A stretch of DNA of 64,000 nt, taken from the NCBI RefSeq assembly GCF_023897015.1, contig NZ_JAMHFY010000009.1, forward strand, positions 111,532 to 175,531, read 5' to 3'. Both the position numbers and the translations under genes were made by a program. Of this stretch, positions 34,371-43,919 are shown piece by piece. The stretch is from Desulfosporosinus nitroreducens. Its GTDB lineage: Bacteria; Bacillota; Desulfitobacteriia; Desulfitobacteriales; Desulfitobacteriaceae. The notes below the pieces were generated by a model. That model was not told where the DNA came from and did not search any database. It saw only the letters and a program-made list of their open reading frames with translations. Every line of letters begins with the position of its first letter. Position 1 is the stretch's first letter.

Positions 34371-34512
34371 GGTTTTTAACCTCATCTATAGTTGGAGTGT
34401 ATTGTTTATTCGTATAGAGTCAAATCGCAAAACCATAAAGCTGCGGTTGACCGATTGCTTTTGCTGTACCAATAAAATTAATATCTTTCTTTATAGCATA
34501 CCTTAATAGTTT
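34371..34512. other. coding debris downstream of ABC-F
   Basis: On the minus strand KKDINFIGTAKAIGQPQLYG can be read before a stop, a fragment I cannot place. Nothing else. Confidence 0.3.
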
Positions 34513-36338
34513 CTAAGCTCTTATAAGCGATCCTTTGGGAGCGTTTTGGTGCACCCAGTCTATACCATTTTCATTCACCATCCGTTGTATATGGTCTTTA
34601 TAGGTGTCATACCAATCTTGAGGGGTTGTAATCGCAGACTTAATATCTTCGCCGTCCAAAATAGTTCTACATAAATTCATCATGATATGCCCCTTTAATC
34701 CATTTTGGTCGCCTTTTTTAAACTCGGAGAATAGATAGGTCAGGGCTTTATGATCCATAGCGAGAATGGCATTATACTCATTTTCATGCGCCTTTATATA
34801 ATCCTGTGGATTAGACGAGATTTGAGGCGAAGACATGATTTTTGCAAGGTATTTCTCAATTTGGTCCTTATATGGACCTTGTGCAGTGATCTTGTTTATA
34901 TCTGGTGCGATGATCCTTTTGCCAAATGGAATACTGTTTATGCGGTCTATAAGTGTTATAAGCGTGCTGGTGTTGCTGGCATAGTCGCGAACATCACCAT
35001 CCATCAACTGGTCTGCATATTCTCTAGTATAAGGAAAAGTAGATGTAGAAGTAGAGGGCTTGTTGGTGATATCCAAGATTGAGCTGTAAATAACATCAAC
35101 ATTGTCCACTAAGCTAAAGAGCAGTATAGGATTGCGAAAAGCATAAGTGTTATCTCGGCCTTCCAACTCACTCACCGTATAATGTATCGTTATACTATAG
35201 GGCGTAGCGGATGTCTGAAGCTCTACGCTATCACGTACAACACCAGCGGGCAACGGCATGGCGTCGATAAGTGCAACAACCTTGCTGGCGTCACCCACGT
35301 AAAGGGTTTTGTTGGCCAGTAAGGTCTCCGTTTTAAAGCCTGAGTAAACACCTGTAGCCAACAGGTCATTCTTCGGATTTGCTGTAAACAGTACAACTAG
35401 AGCAAATGTTGCTATTAGCGCTACTACTACAACCCAAAAAGGAGGTTTCTTGTAGCTTAGAACATTTATAATCCTTGCTTTCGCGTTACTTTCTCCAAAA
35501 GCAAGTGGACTTCCGGAAAGCAACTGACGTTTGCCGGTGGCCAGAGCTAACAAAGATTGGCTGTAATTCGCTCTAGTCTCATCGCCGAATAATTTCAGAA
35601 CGCTTTCATCGCAGGACATTTCCAGGTCTTTGCTCATCAGAAAAAAGCTAAGCCACATCAACGGATTAAACCAGTGGACTGACAGGACTAGAAACGCAAA
35701 CGGCTTGATGAGGTAATCCAGTCTTTTTATATGCACCCTTTCGTGTGCCAGAATATAGGGTAGCTCACTTTGCGAAATATCTGTCGGTATATAAATCTTA
35801 GGTTTCATAAACCCGCAAACAAACGGCGTGACGATTCTATCTGTTTCGAAAATATCATCTCTTACGAGAGTAGATGTTTTTACATTGTTGATTACCTTCA
35901 GATAAGAAATTACGCTGTATAAAATAAGCAGTGTGACACCGACCACCCATACTAGGCTCAAAATAGCCATAACAATCTGCATGGGGTAACACTGGCAGTT
36001 TGTACCGCCTGAGGCAACGAACTATTTACAGCCTTGTTTATGCCAGCGACGCCAACATCAATGGTGGGAATTTGCATAAGACCCAAATTATTTGGCACAT
36101 AAGCAAAGGCTCCCGAAGTTTGTTGTGTTCCCGGTTTAATCACGGTAAAAAAGCTAAAGGTGGATGTGAAAGAAACAGGGAAAACTAGTCGTATGAGTAC
36201 CACTGACCATAATGTATATGAAAAAATCCTGGGCATTTTTTTGAGCATTAAACGAGCGATGATAACCCCTATGGCAACAAAGGATGCCGTTATGCTCATA
36301 TTGAGGACTGTTGTAAAAATCACTTGTAATGTATTCAT
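34513..36338 (-). pseudogene. BlaR1-family M56 metallopeptidase sensor, frameshifted
   Basis: Membrane sensor that cleaves or relieves its BlaI partner. N-part (36338-35958): two hydrophobic segments, MNTLQVIFTTVLNMSITASF. The frame is lost at a CCCC run near 35982-35985; one more C would join it to the second part (from MQIVMAILSLVWVVG). That part has the zinc motif HERVH in LAHERVHIKRLDYL, the SCDE motif, a further membrane helix (VVVVALIATFALVVLFTANP) and a 290-residue extracellular region without a penicillin-binding motif that I can see. A homopolymer sequencing error is a real alternative to a true pseudogene. Confidence 0.75.
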
Positions 36339-36694
36339 TTGATCGCCTGCTCAATGATGGTTTTCAGGGCCGCTGCATCTTTGGACGTTAATCTTTTCCC
36401 ATCTAAGAAAGCGGTCAAAAATTGTGGTAGCGACCCGTTAAAAGCTTTCTCAATCAATATTTCACTCTCATATTTTTGGACCTCTTCACGTTTTACGAGT
36501 GAAGTGACAACCGCATCTTCGTTTTTCAAGATTCCTCGCTCACATAATTTTCTGAGGACCGTGTATGTAGTAGACTTTTTCCACCCTAATTTTTTGAGGC
36601 AAAGCCCTACCATCTCTGTAGAATTCACAGGCTCATTTTCCCATATGAGAGATACAAATTTATGTTCAGCATCAAATAACTTGTATTGTTCCAT
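36335..36694 (-). CDS. BlaI/MecI/CopY-family repressor
   Basis: 119-residue winged-helix repressor: LFDAEHKFVSLIWENEPVNS, STTYTVLRKLCERGILKNED and SLVKREEVQKYESE, with the C-terminal dimer helices. ATG 36694 is used because GGAGG lies 8 bases upstream. The stop overlaps the BlaR1-like start by 4 bases, the classical blaI-blaR1 operon. Its promoter carries a perfect palindrome that should be its operator. The target resistance gene is not in sight. Confidence 0.85.
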   Translation of the reverse strand: MEQYKLFDAEHKFVSLIWENEPVNSTEMVGLCLKKLGWKKSTTYTVLRKLCERGILKNEDAVVTSLVKREEVQKYESEILIEKAFNGSLPQFLTAFLDGKRLTSKDAAALKTIIEQAIK

Positions 36695-36738
36695 AACGTC
36701 ACCCTCCACAGAGGTTTAATTCGATAGACCTCGCCTTG

Positions 36739-36767
36739 AGTTTATTGCAATAAACCTTTTATGTCAA
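36739..36767 (-). promoter_or_regulatory. blaI promoter and operator
   Basis: Minus strand TTGACA (36767-36762), 17 bases, TAAACT (36744-36739). The perfect 16-bp palindrome GTTTATTGCAATAAAC (36740-36755) covers the spacer and -10, placed for autorepression by the BlaI-type protein. Confidence 0.75.
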
Positions 36768-37097
36768 TAGGAAGTTTTGTGACTTATTCAGCAGTACCCC
36801 CTGATAGAATAGTTGAGATAAGGACTATAGAAATGGGCTATCATAGAGCGATGGTTTATGGATTTTGTGAAGTTCAGTTAGCAGGAAAATACTGTAACAA
36901 ATTAAGAATAACTGGAAGTTAAAAGTTTTAAAGATACGTTCAAAATATGGGTCTTTAGCGAATGACGGTTTACATATAAGTCGATCCTTTTCCAAGCATT
37001 AAATGAATCCTAATACCTGATGATAGTTGTTCAACTTGTCCTGGGTCGGCTAAGGGTAACGTTCAACATTGTTACTGGAAGGAATAATTTGATCAAC
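36768..37097. other. gene-free stretch
   Basis: About 330 bp between the blaI promoter and the hairpin at 37098. No ORF, repeat or RNA structure recognised. Confidence 0.35.
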
Positions 37098-37142
37098 AAT
37101 AAGACCTCTCGGGCAAAAATGAACGCTCGAGAGGTCTTATTT
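37098..37142. terminator. terminator downstream of YVTN-repeat gene
   Basis: AATAAGACCTCTCG / CGAGAGGTCTTATT, 14-bp perfect stem with 16-base loop, T-rich on both sides. Confidence 0.65.
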
Positions 37143-37181
37143 AAGTTGAAACAACAACACCCCACTCCCAAAAGGTACAAC

Positions 37182-38225
37182 TCAAAATAAAAGAATTGGG
37201 GTAATCGCAATTCCAATAGGACCGGTTCCGGCAGGCAAGGTTCCAATGACAGCATTTAAAACCGTATCGAGCACCGTGACGGTATCATTAGTACCAGGAT
37301 TCGTAACATAAGCTCGTGAAGCGTCCGGGGTAATCGCAATTCCAGCAGGAGCGCTTCCGGCAGGAAAGGGAATGGTAGTCAATATGGTATTCCTTGCCGT
37401 GTTAATTACCGTAACGGTACCACCAAGATTCGCGACGTAAGCCCGTGAACCGTCGGGAGTAATCGCAATTCCAATAGGACCGCTTCCGGCAGGCAAGGGA
37501 ATGGTAGTTAATATGGTATTCGTTGCCGTGTCAATTACCGTAACGGTACTATTAACAAGATTAGTGACATAAGCCCGTAAACCGTCGGGGGTAATCGCAA
37601 TTCCATTTGAAGCACTTCCGGCAGGTAAGACGAGAATCGTAGTCAATATCGTATTCGTTGCCGTGTTAATCACCGTAACGGTATCATTAGCAAAATTCGT
37701 GACATAAGCTCGTGAACCGTCGGGGGTAATCGCAATTCCAATAGGACCGCTTCCGGCAGGCAAGGGAATAGTAGTCAAAATCGTATTAGTTGCCGTGTTA
37801 ATTACCGTAACAGTATCATTAACCAAATTTGTGATATACGCATTCAAAAGCTCCTGAATTCGGGAAAGCTCCCCTTCCAGCACATGTTCCTTGAAAATTT
37901 GCCCATCCGTTCCTTTTTCCAAAACGGTAACGGCGATATCGTTGGCACCGAGTCCGCTGGTGAGCACCCGAACCCCAAAAACGTCCAGGTCCGCAAAAAC
38001 GTTATCCAGGGTAAAACCAGAATCAGGTGCACCAAATGGATTAAGTGGAACTAGATTGACCACATAGAGCGTTTCACTGGTAAATCCACCTCCAGGCGGA
38101 TTTATTTGGTATACTTCAATACCCACAAGGGCGGGCAGTTGACCAGTATTGAACAATCGAATCGTGAGCTGAGTTGTACGCGGTGCGTCCCTGTTATCAA
38201 TCGGCCCTGTATCGAATACAGCCAT
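37182..38225 (-). CDS. YVTN-family beta-propeller repeat protein
   Basis: 347 residues. The first 130 form a separate beta-domain (MAVFDTGPIDNRDAPRTTQL..., FADLDVFGVRVLTSG) similar to those of Firmicute spore- or surface-associated proteins. Residues about 131-345 are five near-identical 42-46-residue repeats with the core TVTVINTATNTILTTIPLPA and GIAITPDGSRAYVTN. The propeller would normally need more blades, so it may assemble or be contracted; it ends abruptly in PILLF. AAGGAGG lies 8 bases before the ATG. No signal peptide. The DNA repeats (about 130 bp each) favour copy-number change. Confidence 0.75.
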   Translation of the reverse strand: MAVFDTGPIDNRDAPRTTQLTIRLFNTGQLPALVGIEVYQINPPGGGFTSETLYVVNLVPLNPFGAPDSGFTLDNVFADLDVFGVRVLTSGLGANDIAVTVLEKGTDGQIFKEHVLEGELSRIQELLNAYITNLVNDTVTVINTATNTILTTIPLPAGSGPIGIAITPDGSRAYVTNFANDTVTVINTATNTILTTILVLPAGSASNGIAITPDGLRAYVTNLVNSTVTVIDTATNTILTTIPLPAGSGPIGIAITPDGSRAYVANLGGTVTVINTARNTILTTIPFPAGSAPAGIAITPDASRAYVTNPGTNDTVTVLDTVLNAVIGTLPAGTGPIGIAITPILLF

Positions 38226-38429
38226 AAAAAGACCTCCTTATCAAATCATATCCTATAGATTAGTATACGTCTGATCGAGACGATTGGTGTACAAGCCAAT
38301 CGCGGTACGGATGCTATTTGGTTCATTAAACTCCCATTTACACAACTTCCAGTTGGATTATCCTACTTTGGAGAAATATACCAAAGTAGCTCTCCATCCG
38401 GACGGGTAGCTCAATTTACTCTGAATTAT

Positions 38430-38825
38430 TCAAGATTTTGATGACTTCCGATTTTTAAGTCTTTCGTTTTCTTGCTTTAGCTCTTCCATCTCAACTAATT
38501 GAGCGATTAGTTTCGCCTTATCTTCCTCTAGTTGTTTAACCTTCTGACGTAGAGCAATAATCTTTTCTTCCTGTAGCTGTTTCTTATCTTTAGCAACAGT
38601 TATCGTACCAACAAGAGGAACTCCTTTGGATACAGCCCGTAGACTCAAAATGCGTTCCTTTAGCTGAGGATTGTTATAAAGGGTTGCCCTAGAAACGCCT
38701 GCTTCTTTTGATACTGAATCGAAGTTGATATTCTTTTTCTTTCTTTTCAAAGAATCAATAGCTTTGTGGACCTTCGCAATGGTTTCTTTGCTTTTTTGTT
38801 CTGCATAAGCTTTAATACCAGCCAC
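38430..38825 (-). CDS. Tn554-type TnpC / DUF6262 transposition helper
   Basis: 131 residues: an N-terminal HTH (FDSVSKEAGVSRATLYNNPQLKERI) and a C-terminal coiled coil (EEKIIALRQKVKQLEEDKAK). This is the DNA-binding helper of Tn554-like elements, which also need two tyrosine recombinases (TnpA, TnpB); neither is present. Its start lies inside the TerD reading frame end (overlap 14 bases), so the element fragment appears to have cut TerD. No RBS is clear. Confidence 0.7.
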   Translation of the reverse strand: MAGIKAYAEQKSKETIAKVHKAIDSLKRKKKNINFDSVSKEAGVSRATLYNNPQLKERILSLRAVSKGVPLVGTITVAKDKKQLQEEKIIALRQKVKQLEEDKAKLIAQLVEMEELKQENERLKNRKSSKS

Positions 38826-39423
38826 CTATCTTGAGCAGGCTGATCTTCGATAAGTTTACAATCAACGGTTCCGGAGCAACCGCCGCATTATCCGGCTCAA
38901 CCTCAATTCCGAAATTATTGCAAAGGGCTTCAAGCCCTCCTTTAAAGCCGCTTCCTATGGCATTGAATTTCCAAGCTCCGTTGTGAAGATACAGTTCTGC
39001 AGGTACCAGAGCAGTTTCAACCATAAACTGCTCACTGACTTCATACTGCAGCAGGACTTCCTGAGTATCTCTATTACAGACAGCTACTCTCACTTTGTCA
39101 ATTTGACCAAAGTTCTGTCCCTTGGTCTCAGCCGAATGAATCGTAATACTGAAAGCAATTCTGCAAATATCTTGGGGAAGATGAGCCAGATCTATGGTTA
39201 TTTGTTCACCACCCCTGTCATGGTCTACAGAATGATGAATCGCTCCATTGCCTCCCGCTGGATTATTATAGAAAACGAAACCTTGATCATCTCGTGTCTT
39301 TCCGTTCATGGTTAATAAAAAGGCCGCAGAATCAATCTCATAGTGAGAATGATTATCCTCGTCTTTGACATGCCAGCTAAGGTTAACCGCCAAATTTTTA
39401 ATATCCGGTCTATTCTTTGACAT
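38812..39423 (-). CDS. TerD-family protein, probably cut at its C-terminus
   Basis: Calcium-binding stress/tellurite-resistance family protein, 203 residues: VNLSWHVKDED, SAAFLLTMNGKTRDDQGFVF, HSVDHDRGGEQITIDL, acidic Ca ligands, and WKFNAIGSGFKGGLEALCNN. After this domain PEPLIVNLSKISLLKI looks like the linker to a further domain (TerD fused to a vWA-type module is known), but the frame ends in GGWY at the TnpC junction. The TerD domain itself is complete. AAAAGGCAG precedes the ATG. No other ter genes nearby. Confidence 0.75.
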   Translation of the reverse strand: MSKNRPDIKNLAVNLSWHVKDEDNHSHYEIDSAAFLLTMNGKTRDDQGFVFYNNPAGGNGAIHHSVDHDRGGEQITIDLAHLPQDICRIAFSITIHSAETKGQNFGQIDKVRVAVCNRDTQEVLLQYEVSEQFMVETALVPAELYLHNGAWKFNAIGSGFKGGLEALCNNFGIEVEPDNAAVAPEPLIVNLSKISLLKIGGWY

Positions 39424-39712
39424 CTGCCTTTTGTCCCTTAATCACCTGATTCATATCATCACCCTTTCATGGCTTTTATCAGCGTATCACAATAACTATA
39501 AAACAAAAGATACAGCCCGAATCCAAGCCTATCTATAGCAAAGCTTCTTTACTGTGATGACATTTCCTGCCCTTTGAGAACAAAATTTAAACTTAATCAT
39601 CTTCTTTATTTGATATTAACCATGTTTATTGGGAAAAATTATGGGGTTGTGATCTCATCCAATAAGTAGGAATTGTGACAAGCTATTGATAGCTTGCTCT
39701 GCCCTAGAATCA
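39424..39712. other. gene-free stretch upstream of TerD
   Basis: AT-rich, presumably holding the TerD promoter; nothing specific recognised. Confidence 0.3.
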
Positions 39713-39870
39713 TTAAGTATTGTGTTCTTCCAACCCAATAAGGTCAGCTTTTTGTTCCCGGAGCAGTTGTTCTGCTGAATGAACTTCGGTAATTCCGCCC
39801 GTGAGAATCACGGGAATGGATACCCGCTTTTTTAGGGATATGCCCTTATAGCCGAATTGTTCTTGATCTT
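39713..39870 (-). pseudogene. old yellow enzyme-type flavin oxidoreductase fragment
   Basis: Minus strand reads QEQFGYKGISLKKRVSIPVI, LTGGITEVHSAEQLLREQKA, DLIG, then EEHNT and a stop. This is the last FMN-phosphate-binding strand region of NADH:flavin oxidoreductases (IPVI-TGGIT-x-AE-x-LL...ADLIG). The rest of the gene is gone. Confidence 0.6.
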
Positions 39871-40096
39871 AAAGTGAAGGCTGAGAAACTGATTTAATCA
39901 CCTTCTCACAGGCTGGTAGTAATGAATATCTCGCTGTGTAGATTACTAATGATATCTGCTAAAAATCCCGCAATCACTTACGGGATAAAGTAAGTAACAT
40001 GTTGGTCAGGTTGACCTGATTTATCACTCCTTGATTAGAAGTTAGCCATTGGCAAGTCAATCAATCAACTTTCCGTTAGATTTAAGTATATATCGT

Positions 40097-40312
40097 TTAC
40101 TGTTTCAGTAGTTTCGTTTCGTTATACGGAGCCGCTAAAGCATCGTCTCCCCTTGTCAAGGTTTTATAAAATCTTGTCTCAGAAATAATGTCACTTGCAG
40201 GACTCCATTGTTCTGGTTCCTTGATGAAAGACCATTTGCCACCTTCCATCGATGAACCTCCAAATTGAACTACTAATGAATAGATCAAATCCGAAAGGCT
40301 TACTCTAGCCAC
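40097..40312 (-). CDS. hypothetical protein, 71 residues
   Basis: GTG-start ORF (MARVSLSDLIYSLVVQFGGS...), hydrophilic after residue 20, no motif known to me. No convincing ribosome site (AAGG right at the start codon). It may be a fragment of a larger gene. Confidence 0.3.
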   Translation of the reverse strand: MARVSLSDLIYSLVVQFGGSSMEGGKWSFIKEPEQWSPASDIISETRFYKTLTRGDDALAAPYNETKLLKQ

Positions 40313-40390
40313 CTTAGATGTGATCTGATATACTTAATTTGGGCAGTATCATTAGAACTGCACCTTTTCATAGGAATCATTTAAGTATAC

Positions 40391-40428
40391 TGCCTGTATC
40401 CGTTGCGGACCGGGACAGAGGGATAAAA
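40391..40428 (+). ncRNA. structured panB leader, candidate pan RNA motif
   Basis: TATCC (40397-40401) pairs with GGATA (40421-40425) and encloses a CCG-TTG-CGG mini-hairpin and GACCGGGACAGAG. The position ahead of panB and a terminator in a Firmicute, and the GGACCGGGA/AGGGATA segments, recall the pan motif of pantothenate genes; identity is from memory and not verified. Confidence 0.4.
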
Positions 40429-40442
40429 CAGTTCTATGTTTG

Positions 40443-40475
40443 AAAAGTCCCTTCTGGCTAAAGGGACTTTTTTTG
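40443..40475 (+). terminator. attenuator-type terminator before panB
   Basis: AAAAGTCCCTT / AAGGGACTTTT stem with CTGGCT loop and a run of T, ending 48 bp before the panB start. Its place inside the leader implies control of read-through. Confidence 0.75.
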
Positions 40476-40522
40476 ATGCCAAGCTTGTTTTGTCACCTCT
40501 CCTGAAAAAAGGAGGAAAAACA

Positions 40523-41359
40523 ATGAAATCAACCAAAGACTTCTGGGAACTGAAAAATCAGAGCAAGAAAATTGTAATGGTTACAGCCTATGATTATCCC
40601 TCAGCCAAGCAGGTTGAGCAAGCTCAGGCGGACGTGATTCTTGTTGGCGACTCTCTGGGCAATGTTGTGCTGGGTTATGACTCAACAATTTATGTAACAA
40701 TGGAAGATATGCTTCATCACGCTAAAGCGGTCAGACGCGGGGCTCCCAATACTTTCATCGTAGTAGATATGCCATTTATGAGCTATCACCTTTCAGTCAG
40801 GGATACACTTTTAAACGGCGCAAGGCTTATTCAGGAAGCAGGAGCTGATGCAGTGAAAGTGGAAGGGGCTGATGAAGTACTCCCGCATATAAAAGCACTT
40901 GTCAAAGCAGGTATACCTGTGGTATCCCATCTGGGGCTTACGCCGCAATCCGTTGCTGTTCTCGGCGGATTTAAAGTGCAGGGCAAAGATGCCAAAGCCG
41001 CCAAGAAAATGTTAGAAGATGTAAAACGCTGCCAGGAAGCAGGAGCCTTTGCAATTGTTCTTGAATGTATTCCTCAACAGCTTGCCCAGGAAATATCAAC
41101 GTCCTTATCAATTCCTACTATTGGAATCGGGGCAGGTGTCCATACCGACGGACAAGTTCTTGTTTACCATGACATTCTCACTTATGGTGTGAATCGAGTT
41201 CCCAAATTTGTCAAATCCTACGCAAATTCGGATGAACTAATGACTAAGGGCTTACGGACATATGTAAGTGAAGTAAGAAACAAACTTTTTCCTGGCGACC
41301 AGCACAGTTATACGCTGAAAGAAGAAGAATTAAAAACTCTTTACGGAGGCAGGCAATAA
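40523..41359 (+). CDS. panB: ketopantoate hydroxymethyltransferase
   Basis: First enzyme of pantothenate synthesis: transfers hydroxymethyl from methylene-THF to 2-ketoisovalerate. 278 residues; signatures [36 protein letters not shown], the Mg-binding Asp and Glu ([16 protein letters not shown]), and [11 protein letters not shown] 40523 follows AGGAGG by 8 bases; the longer ORF upstream only reads through the terminator. Stand-alone: panC and panD are not in the window. Confidence 0.95.
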   Translation: MKSTKDFWELKNQSKKIVMVTAYDYPSAKQVEQAQADVILVGDSLGNVVLGYDSTIYVTMEDMLHHAKAVRRGAPNTFIVVDMPFMSYHLSVRDTLLNGARLIQEAGADAVKVEGADEVLPHIKALVKAGIPVVSHLGLTPQSVAVLGGFKVQGKDAKAAKKMLEDVKRCQEAGAFAIVLECIPQQLAQEISTSLSIPTIGIGAGVHTDGQVLVYHDILTYGVNRVPKFVKSYANSDELMTKGLRTYVSEVRNKLFPGDQHSYTLKEEELKTLYGGRQ

Positions 41360-41513
41360 CATTTACCTCTCCCTAAATAGGAAGGGACTTCTCTCAACAA
41401 ACATGTTATCTTCTCTTTATAATTCAATTACTCCTTCATTTTTTTATATCTGCGAATATCTAAATGCCCATCCTTTTGTTATCTTCCTCCAGTCTTACCT
41501 ATATGTGAGCCGG

Positions 41514-41669
41514 TTGCATATTTTACAGTCTCTGGGTATAATATAAGAAAAGGACTGACGTGTTGCAAGCACGCCAGCCCGGCAGATTGTCTAACCAAAC
41601 GGTTAGCCCGAATTACTGGTTATAAGAAATAACCGCGATCCTAGGCAGGGGCGGTTATTTCTTCTTCAT
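41514..41669 (+). ncRNA. antisense antitoxin RNA, copy 2
   Basis: Promoter TTGCAT (41514-41519), 17 bases, TATAAT (41537-41542). Terminator stem GAAATAACCGC / GCGGTTATTTC (41626-41661) with TTCTTC. The end overlaps the toxin gene 3' end as in copy 1. Confidence 0.6.
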
Positions 41670-41732
41670 GATCATAACAATGAGTGTCGCAAATGCAATC
41701 ATGAGATACATCGCCTCAACCATTGAGATCAT
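41655..41732 (-). CDS. holin-like type I toxin peptide, copy 2
   Basis: 25 residues, differing from copy 1 in the tail: ATLIVMIMKKK instead of ATLVVLIIKKK. Conservative changes that keep the membrane helix argue for selection on the peptide. Ribosome site GGGGGTGG. Confidence 0.7.
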   Translation of the reverse strand: MISMVEAMYLMIAFATLIVMIMKKK

Positions 41733-41954
41733 CCTACCACCCCCTTTCTAAAAGGGGGTGGCCAACCGTCCCTCGACAACCTGTTATAATTATTATAGCA
41801 TAATCTTCCAGACAAAAGATGGAAATTATTCTGATTATTCACAGGGTTCAGGCCGCCTCCAAAACGAGGCGGCCTGATTTGTTCCTAGCCAAACGTTAAA
41901 CTTCAATGGCTCTGTTCCTCACAGCGATGCGTATAGTTAAACAGAAACATTTTG

Positions 41955-42315
41955 CTACCAATCAATTTGTTCTGGGTACTCCAACTTCAGACGGATATCA
42001 TCAGGATTTCTATCATACTCTTTGGCTGCCTCAAGTATAGTTCTCTCAATAGATCTATACTCCTCTCCCTTTTCTGTCAGTCGTTTAACCATTATCGAGA
42101 ATTACATTAATAGAATAATAAACATTTGCATCATGAGTAATTGTGCCCATGCGTTTCATTTTTTCCTTATCCATCCCGTTTTCTACTAATATTATTTCCC
42201 GGTCACTCATCCTTACTGCTTCTTCGCTCAGACCTCATAGCTTAATATTCCATTCCAATCCGCTGGTCATGGCTGACTCAGAGATATTCGATGATCCGAT
42301 ATAAACATTACTCAG
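41955..42315 (-). pseudogene. degraded PLD-domain helicase-like gene
   Basis: In changing frames the minus strand reads SNVYIGSSNISESAMTSGLE, typical of phospholipase D-like HKD domains in mobile-element helicases; MSDREIILVENGMDKEKMKR; and RLTEKGEEYRSIERTILEAA...EYPEQIDW-stop. Stops and frame changes separate the pieces; they may come from one or two genes. Confidence 0.5.
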
Positions 42316-42540
42316 TTAATGCTCAAATGATATGTGTTCAGCAGAAACGATAAATTCTATTAACCCATCATTCTTATTTCGAAGCATTACATGCAATTCA
42401 TATTTTCCGTTTGTTTTATATATTTCATCGTTAACCCACAATAAGTTTTGCAGTAAAGATTCTTGTCTGATAATCTCATAATTATCCAAATGCATTTTAG
42501 TTATGTTAGTGAAACTACCTGAATTATCAAATATAATGGT
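42316..42540 (-). pseudogene. C-terminal fragment of unknown protein
   Basis: LTIIFDNSGSFTNITKMHLD then NYEIIRQESLLQNLLWVNDE and on to a stop at 42316. No start codon with a ribosome site; a TAA stands just upstream. Family not recognised. Confidence 0.35.
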
Positions 42541-42571
42541 TAAAGGTTAGGTGGAGGTGTAAGAAATAACT

Positions 42572-42712
42572 ATGAAAGGGCTAAAAGCAGCCCACCCAGA
42601 GCGCTGGTCCAGAGAAATCCGAAACTGGACGTTAGATAATGAAGTATGGCTCAATCCCGAGCGTACTCAAACTGAAATCAATGAGGAAAAGGATAGTATG
42701 AAAAAGGGCTGA
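42572..42712 (+). pseudogene. IS transposase C-terminal fragment
   Basis: 46 codons, LKAAHPERWSREIRNWTLDN then EVWLNPERTQTE. This resembles the last residues of IS3-family integrase-core transposases (..P.RW....RNW...EVWLNP). Nothing of the catalytic domain remains. Confidence 0.5.
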
Positions 42713-42725
42713 TTCGATCAGCCCC
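42700..42725 (-). terminator. terminator of alcohol dehydrogenase gene
   Basis: Minus strand GGGCTGATCGAATCAGCCC followed by TTTTTCA, 28 bp after the stop. Confidence 0.8.
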
Positions 42726-42752
42726 AAGAAGGAAAAGTTACTAGCATAGTTA

Positions 42753-43919
42753 TTACATAGCAGATTTATAAATAGAAATCACATCATCTAATGTTGCTAT
42801 CCGTGGGTTAGTTAAACTACATATGTCTTTCATTGCATTCTGGGCCATAACTTTGAAATCTTCTTCCTTAACATTTAGCTCCGAAAGTCCAGATGGAATT
42901 CCCACATCGGCAGATAATATCTTGATAGCCAAAATAGCTTTATTAGCAGCTTCACGAATCGACAGACCTTCTACCTTTTCACCCATTGCAACAGCTATAT
43001 CTACAAAGCGCTGGGGACAGGCAATTAAGTTAAACTCCTCTACATGGGGTAAAAGTATTGCATTACATACACCATGAGGAAGATTATATAACCCTCCTAA
43101 TTGGTGAGCCATCGCATGAACATAGCCAAGTGCAGCATTGTTGAATGCCATGCCAGCTAAAAATTCAGCATATGCCATTTTATCCCGGGCTTCAAGATTC
43201 TGACCGTTTGCTACTGCACTTCTAAGATTGTTTGCAATTAACTTGATTGCCATTAAAGCCGCAGAATCTGTGACTGGGGTAGCAATGATAGAAACGTAGG
43301 CTTCTACAGCATGGGTTAAGGCATCCATCCCAGTTGCGGCTGTTAGAGCAGGTGGCATCCCAACCATTAATAAGGGGTCGTTTACCGCAATGTTAGGAGT
43401 AACACGCCAATCTCCAATAGCCATTTTTACATGGTTTGAGGTATTTGTTATCACGGCAAAACGAGTCATTTCTGCACCGGTCCCAGCAGTTGTGTTTACC
43501 GCAATAAGCGGAACCATTGGTTTGGTGGATTTGTTTAGGCCCTCGAAGTCTCTAATGTTACCCCCATTGGATGCCACCAATCCAATTCCTTTAGCGCAGT
43601 CATGGGAGCTGCCTCCACCTAAGGATAATAATAAATCTGCTCCACAATCTTGATAAACCTTCAATCCATCATGAACATTTTTATCGGTCGGGTTCGGTTC
43701 TGCTCCAGGATAAGTTGTAACTTTAATTCCTTCAGCTACTAACATTGCCTTAATATCGTCTGCCATCCCACCTGGGCGACCGAGGAAAGTATCAGTAACG
43801 AGCAAAATATGGCTGCCCCCAAGGGCTCTCACCTGAGCAGGAATTTCTTTATGAGCGCCAACCCCCATGAGATTTACAGTTGGCATAAAATAACTATAAA
43901 CTTGTTCACCTAAAATCAT
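42753..43919 (-). CDS. iron-containing (group III) alcohol dehydrogenase
   Basis: 388-residue NAD(P)-dependent dehydrogenase. GGGSSHDCAKGIG is the nucleotide-binding loop (family GGGS-x2-D); the metal site is in AAVNDPLLMVGMPPALTAAT (Asp) and GMDALTHAVEAY, AMAHQLGGLYNLPHGVCNA with three His. Likely substrates are primary alcohols or diols. GGGAGG lies 8 bases before the ATG. It is preceded by a canonical sigma-54 promoter and an activator gene in the same direction, so expression is inducible. A terminator follows. Confidence 0.9.
   Translation of the reverse strand: MILGEQVYSYFMPTVNLMGVGAHKEIPAQVRALGGSHILLVTDTFLGRPGGMADDIKAMLVAEGIKVTTYPGAEPNPTDKNVHDGLKVYQDCGADLLLSLGGGSSHDCAKGIGLVASNGGNIRDFEGLNKSTKPMVPLIAVNTTAGTGAEMTRFAVITNTSNHVKMAIGDWRVTPNIAVNDPLLMVGMPPALTAATGMDALTHAVEAYVSIIATPVTDSAALMAIKLIANNLRSAVANGQNLEARDKMAYAEFLAGMAFNNAALGYVHAMAHQLGGLYNLPHGVCNAILLPHVEEFNLIACPQRFVDIAVAMGEKVEGLSIREAANKAILAIKILSADVGIPSGLSELNVKEEDFKVMAQNAMKDICSLTNPRIATLDDVISIYKSAM

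Larger units (their letters stand above)
41504..41984. repeat. type I toxin-antitoxin cassette, copy 2
   Basis: Similar to copies at 13.1 and 58.4 kb but more diverged. It extends into the 3' end of a minus-strand gene remnant (PEQIDW-stop), a junction shared with copy 3. Confidence 0.8.

Noticed and set aside
37182..38225. Regular about 130-bp repeats that might be a CRISPR or non-coding tandem array
   Set aside because: They are in frame, code YVTN propeller units and have no spacers.
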